From the NCBI GenBank assembly GCA_024803745.1, contig JANJXV010000267.1:857001-921000 (forward strand): DNA of 64,000 bases, given 5' to 3'. A model generated the notes under the pieces. That model made no database searches. It saw only the letters and a list, made by a program, of their open reading frames with translations, and was not told the origin of the DNA. The position numbers and the translations under genes were made by a program. Positions 1 through 10,784 of this stretch are shown piece after piece (position 1 is the first letter of the stretch; the number at the start of each line of letters is the position of its first letter). Origin of the DNA: Megascapheus bottae. Its lineage: Eukaryota > Chordata > Mammalia > Rodentia > Geomyidae.

Positions 1-46
1 ATCCCTGACCTTTTCTGCTCAAGGCTAGCACTCTACTAATGCAGCC
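1..46 (-). mobile_element. SINE fragment (tRNA/ID-like body), cut by window edge
   Basis: The stretch GCTCAAGGCTAGCACTCTAC at about 18-37 is the reverse complement of the A-box-side part of the tRNA-like body that recurs at 317-340 and 979-1000. Only this internal piece is visible. The tail side lies beyond the left edge, and the similarity fades after about base 46. It is an old non-coding retroposon remnant. The family name is uncertain. Confidence 0.6.
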
Positions 47-253
47 CCAAATCAACTATCTTCAATTGAGATATAAGCGATGAATATTTCAGGGTGCTTC
101 ATGAAAAACATTTTTATAAATTGAAACTTTCAACACAGTCTTATTTTAGTATGAATGTTGAGATGGGAAGAGACAGAAAAAGTAAAATGTTTCCTGATCC
201 CCATAGAGAAGAGACTCAGCAGAACCACTGTGGTCTGCAGGCTTCTTTGTGAG
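47..253. other. Unannotated AT-rich flank
   Basis: This is about 200 bases of A/T-rich sequence between two SINE pieces. I see no open reading frame of note, no tandem repeat and no recognisable conserved element. Confidence 0.6.
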
Positions 254-482
254 TTTTGTTTGCTTGTTTGATTTTTGTCAATTGTGAGGCTTGAACTCTG
301 GGCCTGGGCACTGTCCCTGAGCTCTTCAGCTCAAGGCTAGTGCTTTAATCTGTGAGCCACAGTGCCACTTCTGGTTTTTTCTGGCAATTAACTGGGTACT
401 TTGGCTGGCTTTAAACTTTGATTCTCATATTTTAGCCTCCTGAGTAGCTAAGATTATAAGTGTGAGGTACCATCACCAGGCT
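254..482 (-). mobile_element. Composite SINE: 7SL-like head plus tRNA/ID-like body, geomyoid type
   Basis: Read on the minus strand the element starts at about 482 with a head resembling 7SL-derived SINEs. The plus strand shows CCTCCTGAGTAGCTAAGATT at 438-457, the reverse complement of the Alu/B1-like segment with the usual AGCTACTCAGGAGG signature. The tRNA-like body follows: the degenerate A-box side is seen as GTGAGCCACAGTGCC at 352-366 and the B-box side as GCTTGAACTCTGGGCCTGGG near 289-308. The element ends in an A-rich tail, seen as a T-rich run at 254-280. The middle is diverged and slightly shortened. I found no convincing target-site duplication. The 7SL-plus-ID composite is characteristic of some rodent lineages, and I infer Geomyoidea from recall of such copies. 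It is a non-autonomous retroposon and encodes no protein. Confidence 0.75.
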
Positions 483-835
483 GCTGCTCTGTTACTATGC
501 AGGTTCTGGATCAAGAACATCAAGTTCTTACTTCAATTTTTTCTTCTCTTGCCTGATACTCTGCCATTTGAACGAAGCCCCAGTTCCTGGTCTTTGTTGG
601 TTAATGAGAGATATTCTGATTTTCTAATATTCAGAGCAATGATTATAAAACCCAGCATTTTACTTTTGAATAAATTAAGAGACAGGACCTAGTGAGATGG
701 AAAACAAAATTTTTTTTCAAGTTGCTATCCTGTTCTAATGCATAAGTCTGGCTATTTTGCTTACACACAAATATGTATTTTACCAGTTTCTACTCTATTT
801 TTGCTTAGCTTAAAACCACCACTGCCATTTCATAG
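483..835. other. Unannotated AT-rich spacer
   Basis: About 350 bases separate the composite SINE from the next SINE cluster. Base composition is AT-rich. An AATAAA hexamer at 669-674 has no associated transcript evidence and is expected by chance in such sequence. Short reading frames crossing this stretch also run into the flanking SINEs and show no protein-like features, so I do not call a gene. Confidence 0.6.
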
Positions 836-919
836 ATTTTGTTGTTGTTGTTTGCGGTGCTTGAACTCTGTGCCTGGGCTGTTCCTCAGACCTTCAGTTC
901 AATGCCAGTGCTCTACTAG
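836..919 (-). mobile_element. Truncated SINE (tail and tRNA-like body only)
   Basis: A T-rich stretch with GTTGTTGTTGTTTG at 841-854 is the reverse complement of an A-rich SINE tail. It is followed by GGTGCTTGAACTCTGTGCC and a diverged body ending at CTCTACTAG (911-919). The same order occurs in the 254-482 element, but here the copy stops before the A-box side and the 7SL-like head. The next SINE abuts it, so it was either 5'-truncated at insertion or cut by the neighbour. Confidence 0.65.
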
Positions 920-1106
920 TTTTGATTTGGCCAGACCTAGGCTTGAACTCAGGGACTGAGCACTGTCCTTATATTTTCTCAAGGCTAGGGCTCTACCACT
1001 TCAGCCTCAGCACCACTTCCAGCATTTTTCTACGTATGTGGTATTGAGGAATTGAACCCAGGTCTTCGTGCATGCTAGGCAAGCACTCTACGACTAGGCC
1101 AAACTC
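920..1106 (-). mobile_element. Dimeric tRNA/ID-like SINE adjoining the satellite
   Basis: Two tRNA-like modules lie in the same minus orientation. The first, 920-1025, has the B-box side at GGCTTGAACTCAGGGACTG and the A-box side at GGCTAGGGCTCTACCACTTC. The second, about 1026-1106, is a clear reverse-complement ID-type module: GAATTGAACCCAGG near 1049-1062 (B box), then GCATGCTAGGCAAGCACTCT near 1070-1089, matching the tRNA-Ala/ID signature of a locus with AGAGTGCTTGCCTAGCATGC on the minus strand. The module loses similarity to the expected 5' end just after ACTAGGCC, and the first satellite unit begins at 1107. I recall this dimer as typical of heteromyid genomes. It supports the rodent assignment and marks the array edge. 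Confidence 0.75.
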
Positions 1107-3830
1107 TGTGTGAAGTCAAAGAATGGAGGTGTGTGAACTCACAATGGAGGTGAGTGAAGTCACAGAATGAAGGTGTGTGAAGTCATAGAATGGAAGTGTG
1201 TGAAGTCATAGAATGGAGGTGTGTGATGTCAGAATGGAGGTGTGAAGTAATAGAATGGAGGTGTGAAGTCATAGAATGGAGGTGTGTGAAGTCATAGAAT
1301 GCAGGTGTGTGAAGTCATAGAATGGAGGTGTGTGAAGTCATAGAATGCAGGTGTGTGAAGTCATAGAATGGAGGTGTGTGAAGTCAGATTGGAGGTGTGT
1401 GAAGGAAAAGAATGGAGGTTTGTCAACTCAGAAAGGAGGAGTGTGAAGTCATAGAGTGGAGGTGTGTGAAGTTATAGAATGCAGGTGTGTGAAATCATAG
1501 TATGGAGGTGTGTGAAGCCACAGAAATGAGGTGTTTGAAGTCAAAATGAAACTGTGTGAAGTCAGAATGAAGGTGTGTGAAGTCATAGAATGGAGGTGTG
1601 TGAAGTCATAGAATGGAGGTGTGTGAACTCATAGAATGGAGGAGTGTGAAGTCATAGAATGGAGGTGTGTGAAGTCACAGATGGAGGTGTGTGAAGACAT
1701 AGAATGGAGGTGTGTGAAGTCACAGAATGGAGGTGTGTGAAGTCACAGAATGGAGGTGTGTGAACTCAGAATGGAGGTGTGTGAATTCACAGAACGGAGG
1801 TTTGTGAAGTCATAGAATGCATGTTTCTGAAGTAAGAATGAATGTGTGTGAAGTCATAGAATGGAGGTGTGTGAAGTCAAAATGCAGGTGTGTGAAGTCA
1901 AACAATGGAGTGGTGTTAAGTCACAGAATGGAGGTGTGTGAAGTCACAGAATGGAAATGTGTGAAATCAAAATGGAGGTGTGTGAAGTCAGAGAATGGAG
2001 GCGTGTGAAGTCATAGAATGGAGGTGTGTCAAGTCAGAATGGAGATATGTGAAGGCACAGAATTGAGGTGTGTGAAATCATAGAATGTTGGTGTGTGAAG
2101 TCATACAATGGAGGTGTATGCAGTCATAGAATGGAGGTGTGTGAATTCATAGAATGGAGGTGTGTGAAATCATAGAATGGAGGTTTGTGAAGTCACATAT
2201 TGAGGTGTGTGAAGTCAGAATGGAGGTGTGTAATGTCATAGAATGGAGGTGTGTGAAGTCACAATGCAGGTGTGTGAACTCAGAGAATGGAGGTGTGTGA
2301 AGTCACAATGTAGGTGTGTGAAGTCATGGAATGGAGGTGTGTAAAGTCATAGAATGTAGGTGTGTAAAGTCAAAAAATGGAGGTGTGTGAAGTCATAGAA
2401 TGGAGGTGTTTGAGTCACAGAATGGAGGTGTGTGAAGCCATAGAATGGATGTGTGTGAAGTCATAGAATGGAAGTGTGTGAAGTCATATATTGGAGGTGT
2501 GTGAAGTTACAGAATGGAGGTGTGTGAAGTCACAGAATGGAAGAGTGTGAAGTCATAGAATGGAGATGTGTGAAGGCACAAAATGGAGGTGTGTGAAATC
2601 ATAGAATGGAGGTGTGTGAAGTCAGAGAATCGAGGTGTGTGAAGTCACAGAATTGAGGTGTGTGAAGTCATAGAATGGAGGTGTGTGAAGTCAGATTGGA
2701 GGTGTGTGAAGTAAAAGGATGGAGGTGTGTCAACTCAGAAAGGAGGTATGTGAAGTCATAGAATGGAGGTGTGTGAAGTCAAAGAATGGAGGTGTGGGAA
2801 ATCATACAAAGGAGGTGTGTGAAGTGACAGAACTGAGGTGTGTGAAGTCAGAATGGAGGTGTGTGTATTCAGAATGGAGGTGTGTGAAGTCAGAGTCTGG
2901 AGGTGTGTGAAGTCACAATGCAGGTGTGTTAACTGATAGAACGTAGGTGTGTGAAGTCACAATGTAGGTGTGTGAAGTCATAGAATGGAGGTGTGTGAAG
3001 TCCTAGAATGGAGGTGTGTGAAGTCACAAAATGGAGGTGTGTGACCTCAGAATGGAGGTGTGTGAAGTCACAGAATGGAGGTGTGTGAACTCAGAATGGA
3101 GGTGTGTGAAGTCACAGAATGGAGGTGTGTGAAGTCATAGAATGGAGATGTGTGAAGTCACAGAATGGAGGTGTGTGAAGTCACAGAATGGAGGTGTGTG
3201 AAGTCAGACAATCGAGGTGTGTGAAGTCACAGAATGGAGGTGTGTGAACTCACAATGGAGGTGAGTGAAGTCAAAGAATGGGGGTGTGTGAAGTCATAGA
3301 ATGGAAGTGTGTGAAGTCATAGATGGAGGTGTGTGATGTCAGAATGGAGGTGTGTGAAGTCATAGAATGGAGGTGTGTGGAGTCAGAATGCAGGTGTGTG
3401 AACTCATAGAATGGAGGTGTGTGAAGTCACAATGGAGGTGTGTGAAGTCATAGAATGTTGGTGTGTGAAGTTACAGAATGGAGGTGTGTGAAGTCATAGA
3501 ATGGAGGTGTGTGAAGTCATGGAATGGAGGTGTGTGAAATCATAGAATGGAGGTGTGCGAATTCACAGAATGGACGTGTGTGAACACATAGAATGGAGGT
3601 GTGTGAAATCACAATGGAGGTGTGTGAAGTCATAGAATAGAGGTGTGTGAAGTCACAGAAGGAGGTGTGTGAAGTCATAGAAAGGAGCTATGTGAATTCA
3701 GAATGGAGGTGTGTGAAGTCACAGAATGGAGGTTTGTGAAGTCACAGAATGGAGGTGTGTGAAGTCATAGAATGGGTGTTTCTGAAGTAAGAATGAAGGT
3801 GTGTGATGTCATAGAATGGAGGTGTGTGAA
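1107..3830 (+). repeat. Left edge of array, diverged units
   Basis: Units next to the SINE flank are more heterogeneous than those in the array interior. A marker pair (a 21-bp unit ending CACAATGG followed by a GGTGAGTGAAG unit) occurs at about 1137-1160 and again at about 3248-3270, a spacing of about 2.1 kb. The marker unit with TTTCTGAAGTAAGAATGAA occurs near 1824 and 3779. This suggests a degenerate 2-kb higher-order period. I see no further feature here. Confidence 0.7.
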
Positions 3831-6800
3831 GTCAAAATGGAGGTGTGTGAACTCAGAGAATAGAGATGTGTGACCTCATAGAATGGAGGTGTGTGAAGTC
3901 ATGGAATGGAGGTGTATGAAATCCAAGAGTGGAGGTGTGTGAAATCAGACAATCGAGGTGTGTGAAGTCACAGAATTGAGGTGTGTGATGTCACAGAATG
4001 GAAGTGTGTGAAGGCAAAATTAAGGTGTGTGAAATCACAGAATGGAGGTGTGTGAAGTCACAGAATGGACGTGTGTGAAGTCAAAATTGTGATGTGTGAA
4101 GTCACAAATGTAGGTGTGTGAAGTCACAGAATTGTGGTGTGTGAAGTCAAAATGGAGGTGTATGAAGTCAAAGAAAGGAGGTGTGTGAAGTCATAGAATG
4201 GAGGTGTATGAAGTCATGGAATGGAGGTTTGTGAAGTCATAGAATGGAGATTTGTGAAGTCATAGAATGGATGTTTGTGAAGTCAGAATGCAGATGTGTG
4301 AAGTCACAGAATGGAGGTGTGTGAAGTCAAAGAATATTGGTGTGTGAAGTCAGAGAATGGAGTTGTGTGAAGACTTAGAATGGAGGTGTGTGAAGTCATA
4401 GAATGGAGGTGTATGAAGTCACAGAAGGAAGGTGTGTGAAGTCACAGAATGGAGGTGTGTAAAGTCACAGAGTGGAGGTGTGTGAAGGCACAGAATGGAG
4501 GGGTGTGAAGTCAAAGAATGGCGGTATGTGAAGTCACAGAATGGAGGGGTGTGAAGTCAGAATAGAGGTGTGCGAAGTAATAGAATGGACGTGTGTGAAG
4601 TCAGAATGGAGCTGTGTGAACTCATAGAATGGAGGTGTGTGAAGTCACAATGGAGATGTGCGAAGTCATAGAATGGTGGTTTTTGAAGTCACAGAATGGA
4701 GGTGTGTGAAGTCACAGAATGGAGGTGTGTGAAGACATAGAATGGAGGTGTGTGAAGTCAGATTGGAGGTATGTGAAGTCACAGAATGGAGGTGTGTCAA
4801 CTCAGAAAGGAGGTATGTGAAGTCATAGAATGGAGGTGTGTGAAGTCAAAGAACGGAGGTGTGGGAAATCATAGAATGGAGGTGTGTGATGTGACAGCAC
4901 TGAGGTGTGTGAAGTCAGAATGGAGGTGTGTGTATTCAGGATGGAGGTGTGTGAAGTCAGAGACTGGAGGTGTGTGAAGTCACAACTCAGGAGGGTGAAC
5001 TGATAGAACGTAGGTGTGTGAAGTCACAATGTAGGTGTGTGAAGTCATAGAATGGAGGTGTGTGAAGTCATAGAATGGAAGTGTGAAGTCACAGAATGGA
5101 GGTGTGTGAAGTCATAGAATGGAGGTGTGTGAAGTCATAGAATGGAGGTGTGTGAAGTCATAGAATGGAGGTGTGTGAAATCAGAGAATGGAGGTGTGTA
5201 GTCACAGAGTGTAGGTGTGCAAAGTCACAGAGTGTAGGTGTCTGAAGTCTCAGAATGGAGGTGTGTGAAGTCATAGAATGGAGGTGTTTGAAGTCATAGA
5301 ATGTTGGTTTTTGAAGACACAGAATGGAGGTGTGTGAAGTCATTGAATGGAGGTGTGTGACGTCAGATTGGAGGTGTGTGAAGTAACAGAATGGAGGTGT
5401 GTGAAATCATAGAATGGAGGTGTGTGAAGTCATAGAATGGAGGTGTGTGAAGTGACAGAATGGAAGTGTGTGAACTCAGAATGGAGGTGTGTGAATTCAC
5501 AGAAGGTAGGTTTGTGTATTCATAGAATGGATGTTTCTGAAGTAAGAATGAAAGTGTGAAGTCAAAGAATGGAGGTGTGTGAAGTCAAAATGGAGGTGTG
5601 TGAACTCAGAGAATAGAGATGTGTGACCTCATAGAATGGAGGTGTGTGAAGTCATGGAATGGAGGTTTATGAAATCCAAGAATGGAGGTGTGTGAAATCA
5701 GACAATCGAGGTGTGTGAAGTCACAGAATGGAGGTGTGTGATGTCACAGAATGGAAGTGTGTGAAGGCAAAATTAAGGTGTGTGAAATCACAGAATGGAG
5801 GTGTGTGAAGTCACAGAATGGACTGTGTGAAGTCAAAATTGTGATGTGTGAAGTCACAAATGGAGGTGTGTGAAGTCACAGAATTGTGGTGTGTGAAGTC
5901 AAAATGGAGGTGTATGAAGTCAAAGAAAGGAGGTGTGTGAAGTCATAGAATGGATGTTTGTGAAGTCAGAATGCAGATGTGTGAAGTCACAGAATGGAGG
6001 TGTGTGAAGTCAAAGAATATTGGTGTGTGAAGTCAGAGAATGGAGTTGTGTGAAGTCTTAGAATGGAGGTGTGTGAAGTCATAGAATGGAGGTGTATGAA
6101 GTCACAGAAGGAAGGTGTGTGAAGTCACAGAATGGAGGTGTGTAAAGTCACAGAGTGGAGGTGTGTGAAGGCACAGAATGGAGGGGTGTGAAGTCAAAGA
6201 ATGGCGGTATGTGAAGTCACAGAATGGAGGGGTGTGAAGTCAGAATAGAGGTGTGCGAAGTAATAGAATGGCCGTGTGTGAAGTCAGAATGGAGCTGTGT
6301 GAACTCATAGAATGGAGGTGTGTGAAGTCACAATGGAGATGTGCGAAATCATAGAATGGTGGTTTTTGAAGTCACAGAATGGAGGTGTGTGAAGTCACAG
6401 AATGGAGGTGTGTGAAGACATAGAATGGAGGTGTGTGAAGTCAGATTGGAGGTATGTGAAGTCACAGAATGGAGGTGTGTCAACTCAGAAAGGAGGTATG
6501 TGAAGTCATAGAATGGAGGTGTGTGAAGTCAAAGAACGGAGGTGTGGGAAATCATAGAATGGAGGTGTGTGATGTGACAGCACTGAGGTGTGTGAAGTCA
6601 GAATGGAGGTGTGTGTATTCAGGATGGAGGTGTGTGAAGTCAGAGACTGGAGGTGTGTGAAGTCACAACGCAGGAGGGTGAACTGATAGAACGTAGGTGT
6701 GTGAAGTCACAATGTAGGTGTGTGAAGTCATAGAATGGAGGTGTGTGAAGTCATAGAATGGAAGTGTGAAGTCACAGAATGGAGGTGTGTGAAGTCATAG

Positions 6801-7402
6801 AATGGAGGTGTGTGAAGTCATAGAATGGAGGTGTGTGAAGTCATAGAATGGAGGTGTGTGAAGTCACAGAAGGCAGGTGTGTGAAGTCACAGAATAGAGT
6901 TGTGTGAAGTCAAAATGGAGGTGTGTGAATTCATAGAATGGAGGTGTGTGAAGTCAAAGAATGGAGGTGTGTGAAGTCATAGAATGGAGGTGTGTGAAAT
7001 CAGAGAATGGAGGTGTGTAGTCACAGAGTGTAGGTGTGCAAAGTCACAGAGTGTAGGTGTGTGAAGTCTCAGAATGGAGGTGTGTGAAGTCATAGAATGG
7101 AGGTGTTTGAAGTCATAGAATGTTGGTTTTTGAAGACACAGAATGGAGGTGTGTGAAGTCATTGAATGGAGGTGTGTGACGTCAGATTGGAGGTGTGTGA
7201 AGTAACAGAATGGAGGTGTGTGAAATCATAGAATGGAGGTGTGTGAAGTCACAGAATGGAGGTGTGTGAAGTGACAGAATGGAAGTGTGTGAACTCAGAA
7301 TGGAGGTGTGTGAATTCACAGAAGGTAGGTTTGTGTATTCATAGAATGGATGTTTCTGAAGTAAGAATGAAAGTGTGAAGTCAAAGAATGGAGGTGTGTG
7401 AA
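3831..7402 (+). repeat. Tandem higher-order duplication, about 1.75 and 1.82 kb copies
   Basis: Copy 1 is about 3831-5583 and copy 2 about 5584-7402. The same variant units follow in the same order at an offset of 1,753 bases at the start, 1,683 in the middle (4786 pairs with 6469) and 1,819 near the end (5158 pairs with 6977). The offset shifts by about 70 and 136 bases, i.e. about three and six units, so whole-unit deletion and insertion followed the duplication. Point differences are few. Boundaries are good to about 25 bases. Confidence 0.85.
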
Positions 7403-9880
7403 GTCAAAATGCAGGTGTGTGAAGTCAAACAATGGATGTTTGTTAAGTCACAGAATGGAGGTGTGTGAAGTCACATAATGGAAGTGTGTGAAGTCAAAAT
7501 GGAGGTGTGTGAAGTCAGAGAATGGAGGCGTGTGAAGTCATAGAATGGAGGTGTGTGAAATCATAGAATGGAGGTTTGTGAAGTCACAGAATGGAGGTGT
7601 GTGAACTCAGAATGGAGGTGTATGAAGTCACAGAATGGAGGTGTGAGAAGTTACAGCATGGAGGTATGTGAAAACATAGAATGGAAGTGTGTGAAGTCAT
7701 AGAATGGAGGTGTGTGAAGTCTCAGAATGAAGGTGTGTGAAGTCATAGAATGGAGGTGTGTGAAGACACAGAAGGGAGGTGTGTGAAGTCACATAATGGA
7801 GGTGTGTGAAGTCAAAATGGACGTGTGTGACGTCATAAAGTGGAGGAGTGTGAAGTCATAGAATGGAGGTGTGTGAAATTATAGAATGGAGGTTTGTGAA
7901 GTCACAGAATGGAGTTGTGTGACGTCACAGAATGGAGTTTTGTGAAGTCATAGAATGGAGGTATGTGAGGTCAAATTGGAGGGGTGTGAAGTCGGAGAAT
8001 AGAGGTGTGTGAAGTCACAGAATGGAGGTGGGTGAAGTCACAGAATGGAGGTGTGTGAAGTCATAGAATGCAGGTGTGTGAAGTCACAGAATGGACGGGT
8101 ATGAAGTCATAGAATGGAGGTGTGTGAAGTCACAGAATTGAGGTGTTTGAAGTCATATATTTTATGTGTGTGAAGTCAAAATGGATGTGTGAAATTACAG
8201 AATAGACGTGTGTGAAGTCATAGAATGGAGGTGTGTGAAGTCATAGAATGAAGGTGTGTGAAGTCACAGAATGGAGGTGTGTGAAGTCACAGAATGGAGA
8301 TGTGTGAAGTCATAGAATGGAAGTGTGTAAAGTCATAGAATGGAGGTGCGTGAAGTCAGAATGGAGGTGTGTGAAGTCAATGAATGGAGGTGTGTGAACT
8401 CAGAATGGAGGTGTGTGAAGTCACAGAATGGAGGTTTTTGAAGTCATAGAATGGAGGTGTGTGAATTCATAGAATGGATGTTTCTGAATTAAGAATGATG
8501 GTGTGTGAAGTCATAGAATGGACGTTTGTGAAGACAAAATTGTGGTGGGTGAACTCATAGAATGGATGTTTCTGATCTGATAGAATGGAGTTGTGTGAAG
8601 TCGTGGAATGGAGGTGTGTGAAGTCAAAGAATGGAGGTGTGTGAAGTCAAACAATGGTGGTGTGTGAAGTCACAGAATGGAGGTGTGTGAAGTCCCAGAA
8701 TGGAAGTGTGTGAAGTCAAAACGGAGGTGTGTAAAGTCAAAGAATGTAGGTGTGTGAAGTCACAGAATGGAGGTGTGTGAAATCAAAATGGTGGTGTGTG
8801 AAGTCACAAATGGAGGTGTGTGAAGTCACAGAATGTAGGTGTGTGAAGTCAAAATGGAGGTGTGTGAAGTCAAAGAATGGAGGTGTGTGAACTTATAGAA
8901 TGGAGGTGTGTGAAGTCATAGAATGGATGTGTGTGAAGTCATGGAATGGAGGTGTGTGAAGTCAAAGAATGGAGGTGTGTGAAGTCACAGAATGGAGGTG
9001 TGAGAAGTTACAGCATGGAGGTATGTGAAATCATAGAATGGAAGTGTGTGAAGTCATAGAATGGAGGTGTGTGAAGTCACAGAATGAAGGTGTGTGAAGT
9101 CATAGAATGGAGGTGTGTGAAGACACAGAAGGGAGGTGTGTGAAGTCACATAATGTAGGTGTGTGAAGTCAAAATGGAGGTGTGTGGCGTCATAAACTGG
9201 AGGTGTGTGAAGTAATAGAATGGAGGTGTGTGAAATTATAGAATGGAGGTTTGTGAAGTCACAGAACGGAGTTGTGTGATGTCACAGAATGGAGGTTTGT
9301 GAAGTCATAGAATGGAGGTATGTGAAGTCAAATTGGAGGGGTGTGAAGTCGGAGAATAGAGGTGTGTGAAGTCACAGAATGGAGGTGGGTGAAGTCACAG
9401 AATGGAGGTGTGTGGAGTCAAAATGGAGGTGTGTGAAGTCAAAGAATGGAGGTGTGTGAACTTATAGAATGGAGGTGTGTGAAGTCATAGAATGGATGTG
9501 TGTGAAGTCATGGAATGGAGGTGTGTGAAGTCAAAGAATGGAGGTGTGTGAAGTCATAGAAAGGAGGTCTGTGAAGTCATAGAATGGAGGTGTGTGAAGT
9601 CATAGAGTGCAGGTGAGTTAAGTCACAGATTCGAGGTCTGTGAAGTTATAGAATGGAGGTGTGTGATGTCAGAATGCAGGTATGTGAAGTCATAGATGGA
9701 GTTTTGTGAAGTCATAGTATGGAGGTGTGTGAAATCAGAGAATGGAGTTTTGAGAAGTCACAGAATGGAGCTGTGTGAATTCAGAATTGAGGTGTGTGAA
9801 GTTACATAATGGAGCTGTGTGAATTCATAATGGAAGTGTGTGAAGTCATAGAATGGAGGTGTGTGAAGTCATAGAATGGA
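7403..9880 (+). repeat. Array segment with partial 1,358-bp duplication
   Basis: About 7632-8050 recurs at 8990-9408 (offset 1,358), anchored by the rare unit with GAGAAGTTACAGCATGGAGG. A second, shorter repeat pairs about 8845-8970 with 9418-9545 (offset about 573). Differences are scattered substitutions, so these look older than the duplications of the array centre. Confidence 0.7.
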
Positions 9881-10784
9881 GGTTTCTGAAGTCACAGAAT
9901 GGAGGTGTTTGAAGTCATAGAATGGAGGTGTGTGAAGTTATAGAATGGATGTTTGTAAAGTAAGAATGAAGTTGTGTGAAGTCATAGAATGGAGGTGTGT
10001 GACGTCAAAGAATGGAGGTGTGTGAAATCATAGAATGGAGGTGTGTAAACTCAGAATGGAGGTGTGGGAAGTCAGAGAATGGAGGTGTGTGTAGTCATAG
10101 AATGGAGGTGTGTGAAGACACAGAATGGAGGTGTGTGAAGTCATAGAATGGAGGTGTGTGAAGTCATAGAATGGAGGTGTGTGATATCATATAATGGAGG
10201 TGTGTGAAGTCACAGAATGGAGGTGTGTGAAGTCAGAATGGAGGTGTGAAGTCATAGAATAGAGGTGGGTGAAGTCATAGAAAGGAGGTGTGGGAAGTCA
10301 GAGAATGGAGGAGTGTGAAGTCATAGAGTGGAGGTTTCTGAAGTCACAGAATGGAGGTGTTTGAAGTCATAGAATGGAGGTGTGTAAAGTTATAGAATGG
10401 ATGTTTGTAAAGTAAGAATGAAGTTGTGTGAAGTCATAGAATGGAGGTGTGTGACGTCAAAGAATGGAGGTGTGTGAAATCATAGAATGGAGGTGTGTAA
10501 ACTCAGAATGGAGGTGTGGGAAGTCAGAGAATGGAGGTGTGTGTAGTCATAGAATGGAGGTGTGTGAAGACACAGAATGGAGGTGTGTGAAGTCATAGAA
10601 TGGAGGTGTGTGAAGTCATAGAATGGAGGTGTGTGATATCATATAATGGAGGTGTGTGAAGTCACAGAATGGAGGTGTGTGAAGTCAGAATGGAGGTGTG
10701 AAGTCATAGAATAGAGGTGGGTGAAGTCATAGAAAGGAGGTGTGGGAAGTCAGAGAATGGAGGAGTGTGAAGTCATAGAGTGGA
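9881..10784 (+). repeat. 452-bp exact-looking tandem duplication
   Basis: Copy 1 is 9881-10332 and copy 2 is 10333-10784, about 20 units each. The anchor GGTTTCTGAAGTCACAG starts both copies. Variant units agree along the length, with one noticed difference in a GTGTGAAGTTATAG versus GTGTAAAGTTATAG unit. This is a recent local event. Confidence 0.85.

Noticed and set aside
462..959. Two short plus-strand reading frames (76 and 73 codons) in the left flank
   Set aside because: They run through SINE sequence and AT-rich spacer, show no domain, signal peptide or codon bias, and have lengths expected by chance. The AATAAA at 669-674 does not rescue them.
13..1106. Functional tRNA genes in the ID-like modules
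   Set aside because: The A- and B-box regions are diverged, the modules are embedded in SINE bodies with A-rich tails, and no complete cloverleaf can be drawn.
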